A stretch of 64,000 nucleotides of DNA from Vibrio sp. BS-M-Sm-2 (lineage in GTDB: Bacteria; Pseudomonadota; Gammaproteobacteria; Enterobacterales; Vibrionaceae). Positions 7,992-16,671 of this stretch are shown here, piece after piece (position 1 is the stretch's first letter; each line of letters opens with the position of its first letter). Location: NCBI RefSeq assembly GCF_041504345.1, contig NZ_CP167895.1:1302001-1366000 (forward strand). The letters are read 5' to 3'. Below the pieces are notes generated by a model. That model was not told the origin of the DNA, ran no database searches, and worked only from the letters and a program-made list of their open reading frames with translations. A program made the position numbers and the translations under genes.

Positions 7992-9365
7992 ATGAGTTTC
8001 AAATCGCGTTTAGTGTTGTTTACCAGTTTGTGGTTTCTGCTCGTGAGTGTAGTGATTGCCTATACCTATCATTGGCAAAAAGAGACCATAGAACAAAGAA
8101 CTAAACAAAGCTTACACAAAGAGCTCGCGGTTCACATGCGCGATGATAACCCTCTGATGATTGGGACTGACTACAACCCCAAAGCCCTTAAATCCATATT
8201 TCATACCTTGATGTTGATTGGTCCCGATTTCGACATTTATTTTCTCGACAGCCAAGGAAATATCACGACGCACGCTGCGCCAGAAGGCACTGTGTTGGCA
8301 AGCCAGATAGACTTAGCACCCATTAGACAATTTTTAAATGACGAGCCTTATCCGATTCTTGGCGAAGACCCGATCAATCCTGATTCTCGTAAGGTATTTT
8401 CCGTTGCTGCGATTGAAGAGTTGGGTTCAACAGTTGGGTATCTGTATGTGTTGATTGGCAGTAATCGCCATACCGTGATTGCTAATTCGCAAGTCGACAC
8501 ACCTTATATGGCGCTAGCAGGACTTATGCTGATCTCTATCTTAGGTTTTGCGATTGGGGCTTACCTGCTCGTGAAGCGCAGCCTCTTAAACCCTATCGAA
8601 GAAGTTACAAACAAACTGCAGCAGCAAGCAGAACAAGATTTCCGTCTTGACCCCAACTTCATTCATCAAGTACCGGAGTTGGTGCCGATTGCACGCTCTT
8701 ATCAGTTGATGGCGAAACACATTCAACAGCAATTCTTACAGCTTGAATATCAGTCATCACATCGCAGACAAAGCTTATTGCAGCTCAGTCATGATTTGAA
8801 AACGCCATTGTCGAGCGTGTTGGGTTATCTAGAAACGTGGAAGATTCAAAACCCGCAATCAGACCCATTAATTGACGTTGCTTACCGCAATGGCAATAAG
8901 TTGTCTGAACAGCTCCATTCACTGCTCGACAGTGCCAAACATGACAATTCTGTTCCTACCTATCAATACGTGTCGATAGATTTGAATGGGTTACTGAGTG
9001 AGTGCTTAGAAACGATTCAAAGTCAGTACCGTCATAAAGATGTCGAACTTAAGGTGGATATGCCTGATGGAGTAAAAGCGGCTGGTGACAGTGACTTGCT
9101 TGAAAGGTTGATTTTGAACTTGTTAGACAATGCGTTGAGGCATAGCCCAAGTGGCACAGCAGTTTCACTGAGTGTGGATTTAGAACCGGACTCGAAGCGA
9201 GTGAGAGTCGTGATTCACAATGAGGTGGAGCAGGAAGCACCGAATGGTTCATTGGGCATAGGAACCAAGATCGCTCAGTCGATACTGATGTTGCATCACA
9301 GTGTGCTAGAAACAACAAAGGCAGAGAACTCATTCCAGCAAAGTTTTTATTTGCCTTCGATATAG
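7992..9365 (+). CDS. Membrane sensor histidine kinase, partner of the preceding regulator
   Basis: A 457 aa inner-membrane kinase. A transmembrane helix near residues 8-25 and another near 176-195 frame a periplasmic sensor of about 150 residues. A HAMP-like linker follows, then the dimerisation domain with LSHDLKTPLSSVLGYLE, phospho-acceptor His267. In the catalytic domain the N box (LNLLDNALRHSP) and a G2-like GSLGIGTKIAQ are present. The usual DxGxG G1 box is replaced by an IHNEVE stretch, so nucleotide binding may be atypical. It starts after GAGGAGAGAAC, a strong ribosome binding site. No recognisable ligand fold was identified in the sensor. Confidence 0.88.
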   Translation: MSFKSRLVLFTSLWFLLVSVVIAYTYHWQKETIEQRTKQSLHKELAVHMRDDNPLMIGTDYNPKALKSIFHTLMLIGPDFDIYFLDSQGNITTHAAPEGTVLASQIDLAPIRQFLNDEPYPILGEDPINPDSRKVFSVAAIEELGSTVGYLYVLIGSNRHTVIANSQVDTPYMALAGLMLISILGFAIGAYLLVKRSLLNPIEEVTNKLQQQAEQDFRLDPNFIHQVPELVPIARSYQLMAKHIQQQFLQLEYQSSHRRQSLLQLSHDLKTPLSSVLGYLETWKIQNPQSDPLIDVAYRNGNKLSEQLHSLLDSAKHDNSVPTYQYVSIDLNGLLSECLETIQSQYRHKDVELKVDMPDGVKAAGDSDLLERLILNLLDNALRHSPSGTAVSLSVDLEPDSKRVRVVIHNEVEQEAPNGSLGIGTKIAQSILMLHHSVLETTKAENSFQQSFYLPSI

Positions 9366-9430
9366 CTCTTTCTGCCTTTGGAATTTGCTGGGCTGTTTTT
9401 GAATTGCAGCCTGCTAAAGATTAAGCGAGG

Positions 9431-9895
9431 TTATGCGTCTTTCTTCTCTTCGTTGCCTTCATTTATTTTTGCGTAGAAGTGAAGCAACTCAGTTAACTCT
9501 TTAACCCAACCGAATGCATCTTTAGGTGCGTTCTTTAAGAGCTTCTCTACTTTTTCGCAGTGCACTTCGATTGCGATTGCTTCTTCAAGGTTGAAAGATA
9601 TCGAATAGAAGTGCCAAAGCAGTAGGCGAGTCATGCGCTCGATGTTTTGTTGTGAGTTATCCGACTCAGAAAACGCTAGGTTTACTTCGCCAAGCGCAAT
9701 AGCCGTCATTCGCAGCATCGCATCGAATTTTGCCGACTGCATGCGCTCTTCGCTGGTTACTTCTTCTTGTTCGAACGTGAACAATTCTGTCATTGCGTCT
9801 TCAGGAACAAGGCGATGGATCATTCTTAAACTAAATTCTTCTAGTTCATGGCGAGGCATGGTGATTAAACAATTTAAGGTATAGTCGCGTTGCAT
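9431..9895 (-). CDS. Hypothetical protein, cytoplasmic, helix-rich
   Basis: I do not recognise this family. From ATG 9895 it encodes 154 aa, MQRDYTLNCLITM onward. A TTG 21 bases upstream would lengthen it, but AAGAGAACACC sits directly before ATG 9895. The protein is acidic, lacks a signal peptide or membrane segment, and seems mostly alpha-helical (for example FDAMLRMTAIALGEVNLAF). It ends in a charged tail NEGNEEKKDA. It is convergent with the sensor kinase and followed by no clear terminator. Codon use looks like that of its neighbours, which supports a real gene. Confidence 0.75.
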   Translation of the reverse strand: MQRDYTLNCLITMPRHELEEFSLRMIHRLVPEDAMTELFTFEQEEVTSEERMQSAKFDAMLRMTAIALGEVNLAFSESDNSQQNIERMTRLLLWHFYSISFNLEEAIAIEVHCEKVEKLLKNAPKDAFGWVKELTELLHFYAKINEGNEEKKDA

Positions 9896-10041
9896 GGTGT
9901 TCTCTTGAATCTGCAAAAAGGTCGGACAGTTTAATGGAGAAGCGAGCTTAGAAAAAGCAGATTTTAGATAAGCCTATCTTTGTAGGCTTATCTGGGTGCC
10001 ACGTATTTGAAAACTAGTGGAAATGGTGAACATCAACAGCA

Positions 10042-10971
10042 TTACGCTTTACTATGGCTTGGCGGCTGATATTGCATGGATTGGTCGTTTCTCATAAAGA
10101 TATTGCTCGCGACCAAGCTACCAATGCAAATAGAACCAAGGGCAAGCCAAGTCATCGTATCTGGAACTTCGTTAAACAATGGAATTGCCAATAGTGTCGC
10201 CACGGCAGGTGTCGCGCTTCCAAACGCAGCAGAACGCTCTGCCCCTAAGGTATTAACCGCATATAGGTAAGTGAATGCGGCAATCAAACCCGCTCCAACA
10301 CCTTGTACCATTGAATGAATGGCTAGCTCTGCGAAAGGCCATTGAGCGAAAGGGGTATCCATTAAATGGCTAGGGAGCTTTCCGGTGAGGATAAGCAGCA
10401 CTAACAACAAAGTAGAGCAGAGAGAAATAAACCCTGCACTGACCAAAGCATCTAGGTTGGCGACACGGGCAGAGATAGTGAAGGTTGCCCACATCAAGCT
10501 CCCGCACAGGAACAGTAAGTGACCTTTGGTGTATTCAAAATTGAAGCTAGTCAAACTGCTCCCCAAGAACATCACAATACCAAGTAGCACCAAAGCTAGG
10601 CCAAGGATTCGGTGGCGGCTAAGTGGTTGCTTGAAAAAAAACACCGCAATTCCAGTAACAAACAGAGGTAGTGTTCCGGGCACTAAAGCACTGCCGTGAG
10701 AAACAGGTACAAACTGCATGGCTGTACCTGCAACCAGCAGATAAGGCAGACCACTACCGACAAACATACCTGCTAAGTAACGGTTAGGGACGACTACAAT
10801 GGCGCAGCGTGCTTTCCACATCAAAGGTAATAGCACCAAAGCCGGTATGAGAAATCTTGTGAGAGCGATATCTGCAGGTGTTAAATCTGAATTCGCGCCG
10901 CCTTTAAGAGAAAGGAAAAAGCTCGCCCAGATCAGCAGAGTGACGGTAATTGATAGATAGCCAAGGTTCAT
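10042..10971 (-). CDS. DMT superfamily (EamA) transporter
   Basis: An inner-membrane exporter of about 310 aa with ten hydrophobic segments in two EamA halves. The first half begins LGYLSITVTLLIWASFFLS and includes ALTRFLIPALVLLPLMW. The second carries GAGLIAAFTYLYAVNTLGAERSAAFGSATPAVATLLA, the conserved end of an EamA repeat. Substrates of the family are metabolites or amino acids. The frame stays open to ATG 11058, which would add a polar 29-residue leader. ATG 10971 places helix 1 at the N-terminus as usual, although neither start has a clear ribosome binding site. It is divergent from an Lrp-type regulator that probably controls it. Confidence 0.88.
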   Translation of the reverse strand: MNLGYLSITVTLLIWASFFLSLKGGANSDLTPADIALTRFLIPALVLLPLMWKARCAIVVVPNRYLAGMFVGSGLPYLLVAGTAMQFVPVSHGSALVPGTLPLFVTGIAVFFFKQPLSRHRILGLALVLLGIVMFLGSSLTSFNFEYTKGHLLFLCGSLMWATFTISARVANLDALVSAGFISLCSTLLLVLLILTGKLPSHLMDTPFAQWPFAELAIHSMVQGVGAGLIAAFTYLYAVNTLGAERSAAFGSATPAVATLLAIPLFNEVPDTMTWLALGSICIGSLVASNIFMRNDQSMQYQPPSHSKA

Positions 10972-11108
10972 AATAAACAATGAAAGTGAATGATGACTAA
11001 TTATGGAGGAGAGCTCGTGCCTCAAGTTGGCAAGTTTCGTTCTAACTTGACCTATCATTGAGGATTTCTGCTAACATTCTTTCAATTGTTAACGAATTGA
11101 ACTAATGA

Positions 11109-11579
11109 ATGGCTTTCACTATGGACAGAATTGATAGACATCTTCTCGAGTTGCTGCAAAAGGACGGTAGATTGACCACAGCAGAGTTAGCTGATGAAGT
11201 CGGCTTATCCCCGTCACCTTGTGCTAGACGTATCAAAAGGCTTGAAGAAAAAGGCATTATCGACGGTTACCGCGTGAGCTTATCTCGAGAGAAGGTGGGT
11301 GTGGCGATGAGTGTGTTTGTCGAAGTGAGCCTAAACAACCACCAAGAAGTGTCGATCGATAAGTTCGAAGGTGCCATTGTCGAGATGGAGGAGGTGATCA
11401 GCTGCCATGTCGTTTCTGGCGCTTATGATTATCTGTTAGAAGTCGTTAGCCCGAACCTGATGGCCTATGAAGCGTTTACCAGAAAGCTTCAGCGTCTCTC
11501 TAACGTTAAAGACATCCATACTCATCTCGCGATAAGACAAGTGAAAGGCAATGCGCCGCTTCCTGTTTACACCGACTAA
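11109..11579 (+). CDS. Lrp/AsnC family transcriptional regulator
   Basis: A 156 aa regulator of usual family length. The N-terminal helix-turn-helix is IDRHLLELLQKDGRLTTAEL followed by ADEVGLSPSPCARRIKRLEEKGII. The C-terminal RAM ligand-binding domain contains the VEVSLNNHQEV strand and CHVVSGAYDYLLEV, the typical effector pocket segment. ATG 11121 (MDRIDRHLL) is an alternative start and neither has an obvious ribosome binding site. It lies back-to-back with the EamA transporter gene, a common arrangement in which an Lrp-like protein senses an amino acid and switches on its exporter. Confidence 0.92.
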   Translation: MAFTMDRIDRHLLELLQKDGRLTTAELADEVGLSPSPCARRIKRLEEKGIIDGYRVSLSREKVGVAMSVFVEVSLNNHQEVSIDKFEGAIVEMEEVISCHVVSGAYDYLLEVVSPNLMAYEAFTRKLQRLSNVKDIHTHLAIRQVKGNAPLPVYTD

Positions 11580-11704
11580 GCAGAGGGAAAGGGTGAGTGT
11601 TATCGAGTATAGTGAGCTGAAAACGAAATGGTTTGATCTTTGGATAACAATGCGAAGGTGACAAAAGATCTTCCACAAAATGACAAAATCACGGCAATAA
11701 AAAA

Positions 11705-11730
11705 CGGAGCACCTCGTGAAAGGTACTCCG
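11705..11730 (-). terminator. Terminator of the small gene at 11750-11992
   Basis: CGGAGCACCT 11705-11714 pairs with AGGTACTCCG 11721-11730 with one internal mismatch. On the minus strand the hairpin is followed by a T run, as expected for the leftward gene. Confidence 0.8.
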
Positions 11731-11749
11731 TATATGATAGGTGCAAAAC

Positions 11750-11992
11750 TTAGTGATACTTAAAGTGAGAGATTGAACAATCCCCAGTTTGTGCATTAAT
11801 TCTGAATGAAAAAGCATGTGAATGGTAATCCACACCATCATTCCAAATTGTTTCTCCAAATATCTTACATAGCTCTAGCTCACTTACTGAACCGAACTCT
11901 TCCATGTGTTTAGCTACAGATAAAAGTTTACCTCTTATCTCTGCAGTCCATTCCGTGTTACTCAAGCAGTTGAAAGCCATAGTCTTTTGCAT
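11750..11992 (-). CDS. Small hypothetical protein (80 aa)
   Basis: Family not recognised. The start ATG 11992 is supported by CTAGG five bases upstream, and a terminator-like hairpin lies 20 bases past the stop, so this is probably a real single gene. The protein is mixed in charge, with no signal or membrane segment. It contains two Cys (CLSNTEW and ELCKIFGE), and its end, RINAQTGDCSISHFKYH, resembles a short beta-hairpin. No functional assignment is possible from sequence alone. Confidence 0.65.
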   Translation of the reverse strand: MQKTMAFNCLSNTEWTAEIRGKLLSVAKHMEEFGSVSELELCKIFGETIWNDGVDYHSHAFSFRINAQTGDCSISHFKYH

Positions 11993-12260
11993 ATTACCTA
12001 GCCAAAATGTTTCTTGTTATTAAGTTATATGAAGATTCATGATAACAATTTTCTGGCGTTTGTAAATCTATTTTGTGATGAATATCTCACATACTCGCTT
12101 GCATTGGTCGGAAATTGAACTTGATTGTTGATAGTTAGCACATTAGTTTTACAACTTATTGATAAAGCTTTGATTAGCGAGCTCTTAGAATATTATGAAC
12201 TGGGTAGAACATATTTATCGGAAAAGTCCAGTCGAATAGTGAGGTGATCTAATGGTTTCT

Positions 12261-12836
12261 TCAGTTTGATACATCGCTTACCGGTTGGTTTGTGTGGCGT
12301 GCTTCATCAAGCATCGTAGCTTCTCTACGGTATATTGTAGACAGCTGCCGAAATTTTTCACTGAGTGTATAGAGATCTCGAGAGAGTGATTGTGAGCTTT
12401 GTACGTGCACCTGCGCACTTTCTGTTTGTCTCGGTAGTTTTGCTCTAGCACAATGTTTAGCGACGGCTTGCCAAGAATGTGTGAGAGACTCAGCCCCATC
12501 TAACTCGGTAGACACAACGTATGCCTGTTTTAATAGAACCTCAGAGACATTGTAAGCGGTATTCATATGACTATTGAGCTGTACATTAAACCTTTGTTCG
12601 TACTTTGCCCAAAGCTTAATGATCTGCTTTTTGGTGAAATGTTTGGATAACAGCGTTTGTGACTTGTAGGTTGAGAGAACTTGGTTGAATTCTTTGGTGT
12701 ATTGGTTGTAACGTCCTTCAAATGAGAGCTGGCGATCCAACAGTATTTGCCAGTTTTCACTGCTACATTGGTTTGCTAGCACGACATTAGTACTCAAAGG
12801 TACACACACAATGATAACCTTCACCCAAAAACTCAT
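12261..12836 (-). CDS. Hypothetical exported protein
   Basis: A 191 aa protein with an apparent signal peptide (MSFWVKVIIVCVPLSTNVVLA, then NQCSSENW). ATG 12836 is preceded by AGAGGAAA at good spacing. The mature part is helical, polar and rich in Q, S and K, with Cys24 and a second Cys in AKHCARAK that could form a disulfide in the periplasm. I recognise no domain. It is convergently placed relative to the gene at 11750 and divergent from the SH3-like protein at 12942. Confidence 0.72.
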   Translation of the reverse strand: MSFWVKVIIVCVPLSTNVVLANQCSSENWQILLDRQLSFEGRYNQYTKEFNQVLSTYKSQTLLSKHFTKKQIIKLWAKYEQRFNVQLNSHMNTAYNVSEVLLKQAYVVSTELDGAESLTHSWQAVAKHCARAKLPRQTESAQVHVQSSQSLSRDLYTLSEKFRQLSTIYRREATMLDEARHTNQPVSDVSN

Positions 12837-12941
12837 GACTTTCCTCTACTTACCGCGTTCTCTATATAGAGTATAGATGAGCAGCAGCATGAGTTGGTGT
12901 ACACTTGAACCATACCTAAAACGGAAGAGCTGGTGGATTTG

Positions 12942-13610
12942 ATGAAAAAAGCGCTGATCGCTTTACTTGTGTTGTTAATATTGGGAGGAGGAGCTGCGTA
13001 TTACTTCTTGATCATGAATAAAGCCCCAATTCCACCAGAGAAAATAGAAGAGCCAGCTGTAGAAGTTACTCAGCAGTCAGAATCTGACCTTGCACCCATA
13101 ATGGATCTTCAGCCTGAACCAGAACAGACGGAATTTTACGTTTTGGATAGAAAGCTTGAAGTGGTAGAACAGCCTGAAATTGATGGGTTGATAACAGATT
13201 ATCTCTACAAAGGTGAAAAGATCGAAGTGTTAGAGAAACAAGGCGAATGGGCTCGTATCTCTGATTATATTGTTCTCAAAGAAGGTGGCCCGCAGACAGC
13301 TGAATGGGTGTCTATGTCAGGTCTATCTAATGATGAAGTGATTATCTCAGAAAAAGAAAGCAAAGAGATATTAGATTCCTATTTGGTTAAGTCTGATGAC
13401 CTCAAGATTCATCAAGAGAAATTCCGTAATTCGGTGGCTAAACTGATCTCTGAAGGGGAGTGTGTCCCAAGTGATTTTGAAGAACTCGGCGGGTGGGTGA
13501 AATCGGTTAAGTACAGCAATCGAGATGTTTATTTTATTTATTGTGGTGGGTTGTCCCTTGAAAATAAAATTTATCTTGATGTAAATACAAATGAAATATT
13601 TATGAGGTAG
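12942..13610 (+). CDS. Membrane-anchored protein with an SH3-like region
   Basis: A protein of 222 aa from ATG 12942. GTG 12933 is an alternative, but GGTGGA lies well placed before the ATG. A single N-terminal membrane helix (LIALLVLLILGGGAAYYFLI) is followed by a Pro/Glu-rich linker. Then comes a segment TEFYVLDRKLEVVEQPEIDG through EKIEVLEKQGEWARISDY, laid out like bacterial SH3b domains that bind cell-wall peptides. The C-terminal 80 residues (CVPSDFEELGGWVKS to YFIYCGG) have two Cys and are of unknown fold. It would sit in the inner membrane facing the periplasm. Function is unknown. Confidence 0.7.
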   Translation: MKKALIALLVLLILGGGAAYYFLIMNKAPIPPEKIEEPAVEVTQQSESDLAPIMDLQPEPEQTEFYVLDRKLEVVEQPEIDGLITDYLYKGEKIEVLEKQGEWARISDYIVLKEGGPQTAEWVSMSGLSNDEVIISEKESKEILDSYLVKSDDLKIHQEKFRNSVAKLISEGECVPSDFEELGGWVKSVKYSNRDVYFIYCGGLSLENKIYLDVNTNEIFMR

Positions 13611-14140
13611 AACCCCACGCTCTATTTATTAATAATGTTTACTTAAGCCCACTCATAGATTGAGTGGGCTTTTTTTGCCTATTCATAATGTTCAGTTTTC
13701 CAATCCAGAACGTTAATTATATTGAGTTTTATATGGAATGATAAGGAACCATTTATTAATGGCTAATAAGAGTTTTATTATTATTACCATGATCAATCGT
13801 TTCAAAATCTCACTTTGCATTCTTCTTGAAACAAGCTAAGAAATATGGGTTTATCTCTTGTTAACAATGACTTATCTACTTGGTGATAAAGTTAAAAGTA
13901 AATAAATCTTTTTGATATCAGTATCTTGCATTAATTTACATGTTCGCAACATTTCATTGGTTTTGAGAGGGAAGTCAAGTTTTTAATCATAAGATATAAA
14001 TATTTTCCATTTGTAATAATATTTTTTGATTTTGAGTTGTAGGGTTTAATTAAAGCAAAACGTAAAGTTTAATTATCAACTAAGACATTATCTTATTAAC
14101 ATCATTGTTATTTAATTGCTTGTAAGGGATGGAACCATTA
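13611..14140. other. 530-bp AT-rich intergenic region upstream of the pha cluster
   Basis: I see no gene. It begins with the terminator at 13645-13677. The remainder is very AT-rich and must contain the phaB promoter. A 9-base direct repeat GTTTAATTA occurs at 14044-14052 and 14067-14075, 23 bases apart, about 70-100 bases before phaB. The phaB ribosome binding site AAGGGATGGA lies just before ATG 14141. Confidence 0.55.
13645..13677 (+). terminator. Rho-independent terminator after the SH3-like gene
   Basis: An 11-bp perfect stem (AAGCCCACTCA, TGAGTGGGCTT) with loop TAGAT is followed by seven T residues. Confidence 0.95.
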
Positions 14141-14880
14141 ATGAAAAAGCTTGCTTTAATTACAGGGTCAAAAGGCGGTATCGGCTCAGCAATTTCCTCT
14201 AAATTAGTTGCAGACGGTTATCGTGTCATCGCGACTTATTTTACAGGAAACTACCAATGTGCATTGGATTGGTTTAACGAAAAAAATTCACCGAAGATCA
14301 AGTGAGATTGTTTGAATTAGATGTTACCAATACTGCGGAATGTGCGCTGAGCTTAAGCAAGTTGTTAGAAGAAGAAGGCACTGTGGATGTACTGGTCAAC
14401 AACGCAGGTATTACTCGTGATAGCGTATTTAAAAAGATGGATGCTGAAGCATGGAAAGAGGTTATCGAAACGAACTTAAACAGTTTGTTCAACGTGACTC
14501 AACCTTTGTTCGCTCCTATGTGCGAAAAGGGTAATTGTCGAGTCATCAATATCTCTTCCGTCAATGGTCTTAAAGGTCAATTCGGACAAACTAACTACTC
14601 GGCAGCGAAAGCTGGAATGATTGGTTTCTCTAAAGCTTTGGCTGCGGAAGGCGCTCGTAGTGGCGTAACAGTGAACGTAATTGCCCCTGGCTACACAGCA
14701 ACTCCTATGGTTGAGCAAATGAAGCCTGAAGTACTGGATTCAATCAAGAACCAAATCCCGATGAAACGCTTAGCAACACCTGTTGAAATTGCGGACGCAG
14801 TGGGCTTTTTAGCGAGTGAATCTGGCGCGTACATTACAGGCGAAACATTGTCTGTGAATGGCGGCTTGTACATGCACTAA
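14141..14880 (+). pseudogene. phaB: Acetoacetyl-CoA reductase PhaB, split by a one-base frameshift
   Basis: PhaB reduces acetoacetyl-CoA to (R)-3-hydroxybutyryl-CoA with NADPH, the second step of PHA synthesis. The first frame runs from ATG 14141 (after AAGGGATGGA) with the SDR nucleotide motif TGSKGGIG but hits TGA near 14302. The remainder continues in another frame from about 14288: LFELDVTN, NNAGITRD, NISSVNG and the catalytic YSAAKAG, ending GGLYMH. The frames join at an A7 run (14281-14287). One extra A, or a -1 slip on A AAA AAA, restores NEKKFTEDQVRLFE and a protein of about 246 aa, the normal length. The loss may be a sequence error, a real mutation or a slippage site. Type is given as pseudogene because the frame is broken as written. 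Confidence 0.85.
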
Positions 14881-14903
14881 TTGGCGAAACTGAAGGGAAT
14901 GGA

Positions 14904-16118
14904 ATGATGGAAAAAGTATTTATTGTTGCAGCTAAGCGCACTCCTATTGGTGCATTCACCGGGTCACTAAAAAACGTATCTGCGGGTGATTTGGCTGGCG
15001 TTGCTATCAAAGGCGCACTTGAGTCTGTCGATCTTGCGTTGGATGCGATTGATGAAGTGATTGTCGGCAACGTGATTTCGGCAGGTCAAGGCATGGGGGT
15101 TGCTCGTCAGGCTTCCATCTATGCAGGGTTACCTGAGGAAACACCTGCATACGGCGTGAACATGATTTGCGGCAGCGGCATGAAATCAGTGATGGATGCA
15201 GCGGCGCACATCAAAGCACAAGATGCTGAAGTCGTTATTGCTGCTGGCGTTGAAGTCATGTCTCAAATTCCTTTTGTGGTACCAGCGAGCGTTCGTAACG
15301 GTCACAAAATGGGTGACATCTCAATGAAAGACTTACTGGTTGGTGATGGCTTAACCGATGCGTTTAATCACTACCACATGGGCATGACCGCTGAAAATAT
15401 CGCGAATACGTTGAATATTTCTCGCCTTGCTCAAGATAACTATGCCCTAGAAAGCCAACAGAAAGCAGTTGCGGCGATTGAAGCGGGTAAGTTTAACGAT
15501 CAAATTGTGCCTGTAGAAGTTAAGCAGCGTCGACAAACTGTCACTTTTGATACCGATGAGTACCCGAAGTCAGACGCAACCTTCGAAGGTCTACAAAAGC
15601 TTCGCCCAGCATTTGACCGTGAAGGGTCTGTGACTGCGGGTAACGCTTCGGGCATCAATGATGGCGCGAGTGCAATCATCTTAGCGTCTGAATCGGCGGT
15701 AGTGAAACATGGTCTAACACCTTTAGTGGAACTGACCAGTTACGCACAGTCAGGTCTGGACCCAAAGATTATGGGGTTAGGCCCAGTAGAAGCCGTTTCT
15801 AAAACGCTTGATAAGGCGAATCTAACTCTAGAAGAAGTAGATTTGTTTGAATTGAATGAAGCGTTTGCAGCACAAGCTCTTGGCGTAATGTACCAATTGT
15901 CAGAGCAGCATGACTTACCGCTTGATGAGTTCAAGCCAAAGGTCAATGTGAATGGTGGTGCAATCGCGCTTGGCCATCCTTTAGGTGCTTCAGGCAATCG
16001 AATTATTGTTTCACTCATCCATGAAATGCTTGAACAGAAAACGACTTATGGCGTTGCTTCACTCTGTGTGGGTGGAGGAATGGGAACCGCTGTTTTGCTA
16101 AAAGGTATTGAAGGTTAG
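14904..16118 (+). CDS. phaA: Acetyl-CoA acetyltransferase (beta-ketothiolase) PhaA
   Basis: A thiolase of 404 aa that condenses two acetyl-CoA into acetoacetyl-CoA, the first step of PHA synthesis. The nucleophilic Cys89 is in NMICGSGMKSV. The C-terminal active-site blocks NVNGGAIALGHPLGASG and CVGGGMGTAVLL carry the His and second Cys. The substrate-loop region includes ESQQKAVAAIEAGKF. Two adjacent ATGs (14904, 14907) follow AAGGG; the first has 6-base spacing. It starts 23 bases after phaB and is followed at 130 bases by the phasin gene, so phaB-A-P-C is probably cotranscribed. Confidence 0.95.
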   Translation: MMEKVFIVAAKRTPIGAFTGSLKNVSAGDLAGVAIKGALESVDLALDAIDEVIVGNVISAGQGMGVARQASIYAGLPEETPAYGVNMICGSGMKSVMDAAAHIKAQDAEVVIAAGVEVMSQIPFVVPASVRNGHKMGDISMKDLLVGDGLTDAFNHYHMGMTAENIANTLNISRLAQDNYALESQQKAVAAIEAGKFNDQIVPVEVKQRRQTVTFDTDEYPKSDATFEGLQKLRPAFDREGSVTAGNASGINDGASAIILASESAVVKHGLTPLVELTSYAQSGLDPKIMGLGPVEAVSKTLDKANLTLEEVDLFELNEAFAAQALGVMYQLSEQHDLPLDEFKPKVNVNGGAIALGHPLGASGNRIIVSLIHEMLEQKTTYGVASLCVGGGMGTAVLLKGIEG

Positions 16119-16248
16119 AGCCTGATATATCGGTAGCAATCTTAAATATCGGATCAGCTTTTCAAAGCATCGTGAGTTAATCGATGAGCGTTGGCTGAAA
16201 CGATAGTGACACAAATTTATTAAACTATGTATTCATCAGGAGTTACTT

Positions 16249-16596
16249 ATGTACACGGATATTTTCAAAACAATTACTGACCAAACTGAAAAGCAATTTG
16301 AACCGTACTTAAAGTTCAACAAGTTGGTTGCAAAGAACGTCCAAACGATGACTGAACTGCAAATGAATGCAATGCAGACTTACACGGACATGGGTCTTGC
16401 GCAAATGAAAGCAGTGACTGAAATCAAAGACGTGGCTAGCCTAACGGCGTTCAACAGCCAGCAACTAGCAGCGCTAACTCAACTGTCTCAACAGATGATG
16501 AGTGATAGCTCAAAAATGCAAGCTGCTGCAAAAGAGTTCAAAGAAGATGTTGAAACACTAACAACTGAAAACTTGAAAACAGTTACACCTGCATAA
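16249..16596 (+). CDS. phaP: Phasin family protein PhaP
   Basis: A small amphipathic helical protein of 115 aa that coats PHA granules. It matches the phasin_2 pattern: MYTDIFKTITDQTEKQFEPYLKFN at the N-terminus, then long heptad-like helices rich in Met, Gln and Ala (ELQMNAMQTYTDMGLAQMKAV, QLAALTQLSQQMMSD). A good ribosome binding site (CAGGAG) precedes ATG 16249. Its place between phaA and phaC is the standard Vibrio layout. There are no Cys residues or membrane segments, consistent with a granule surface protein. Confidence 0.93.
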   Translation: MYTDIFKTITDQTEKQFEPYLKFNKLVAKNVQTMTELQMNAMQTYTDMGLAQMKAVTEIKDVASLTAFNSQQLAALTQLSQQMMSDSSKMQAAAKEFKEDVETLTTENLKTVTPA

Positions 16597-16671
16597 ATTT
16601 AATCGCCGTCGAGTTAGCGCAGTGTTTACTGTGAGGCTCGGTGGCGATTTTCCGATTATTGGAGTCATGTT

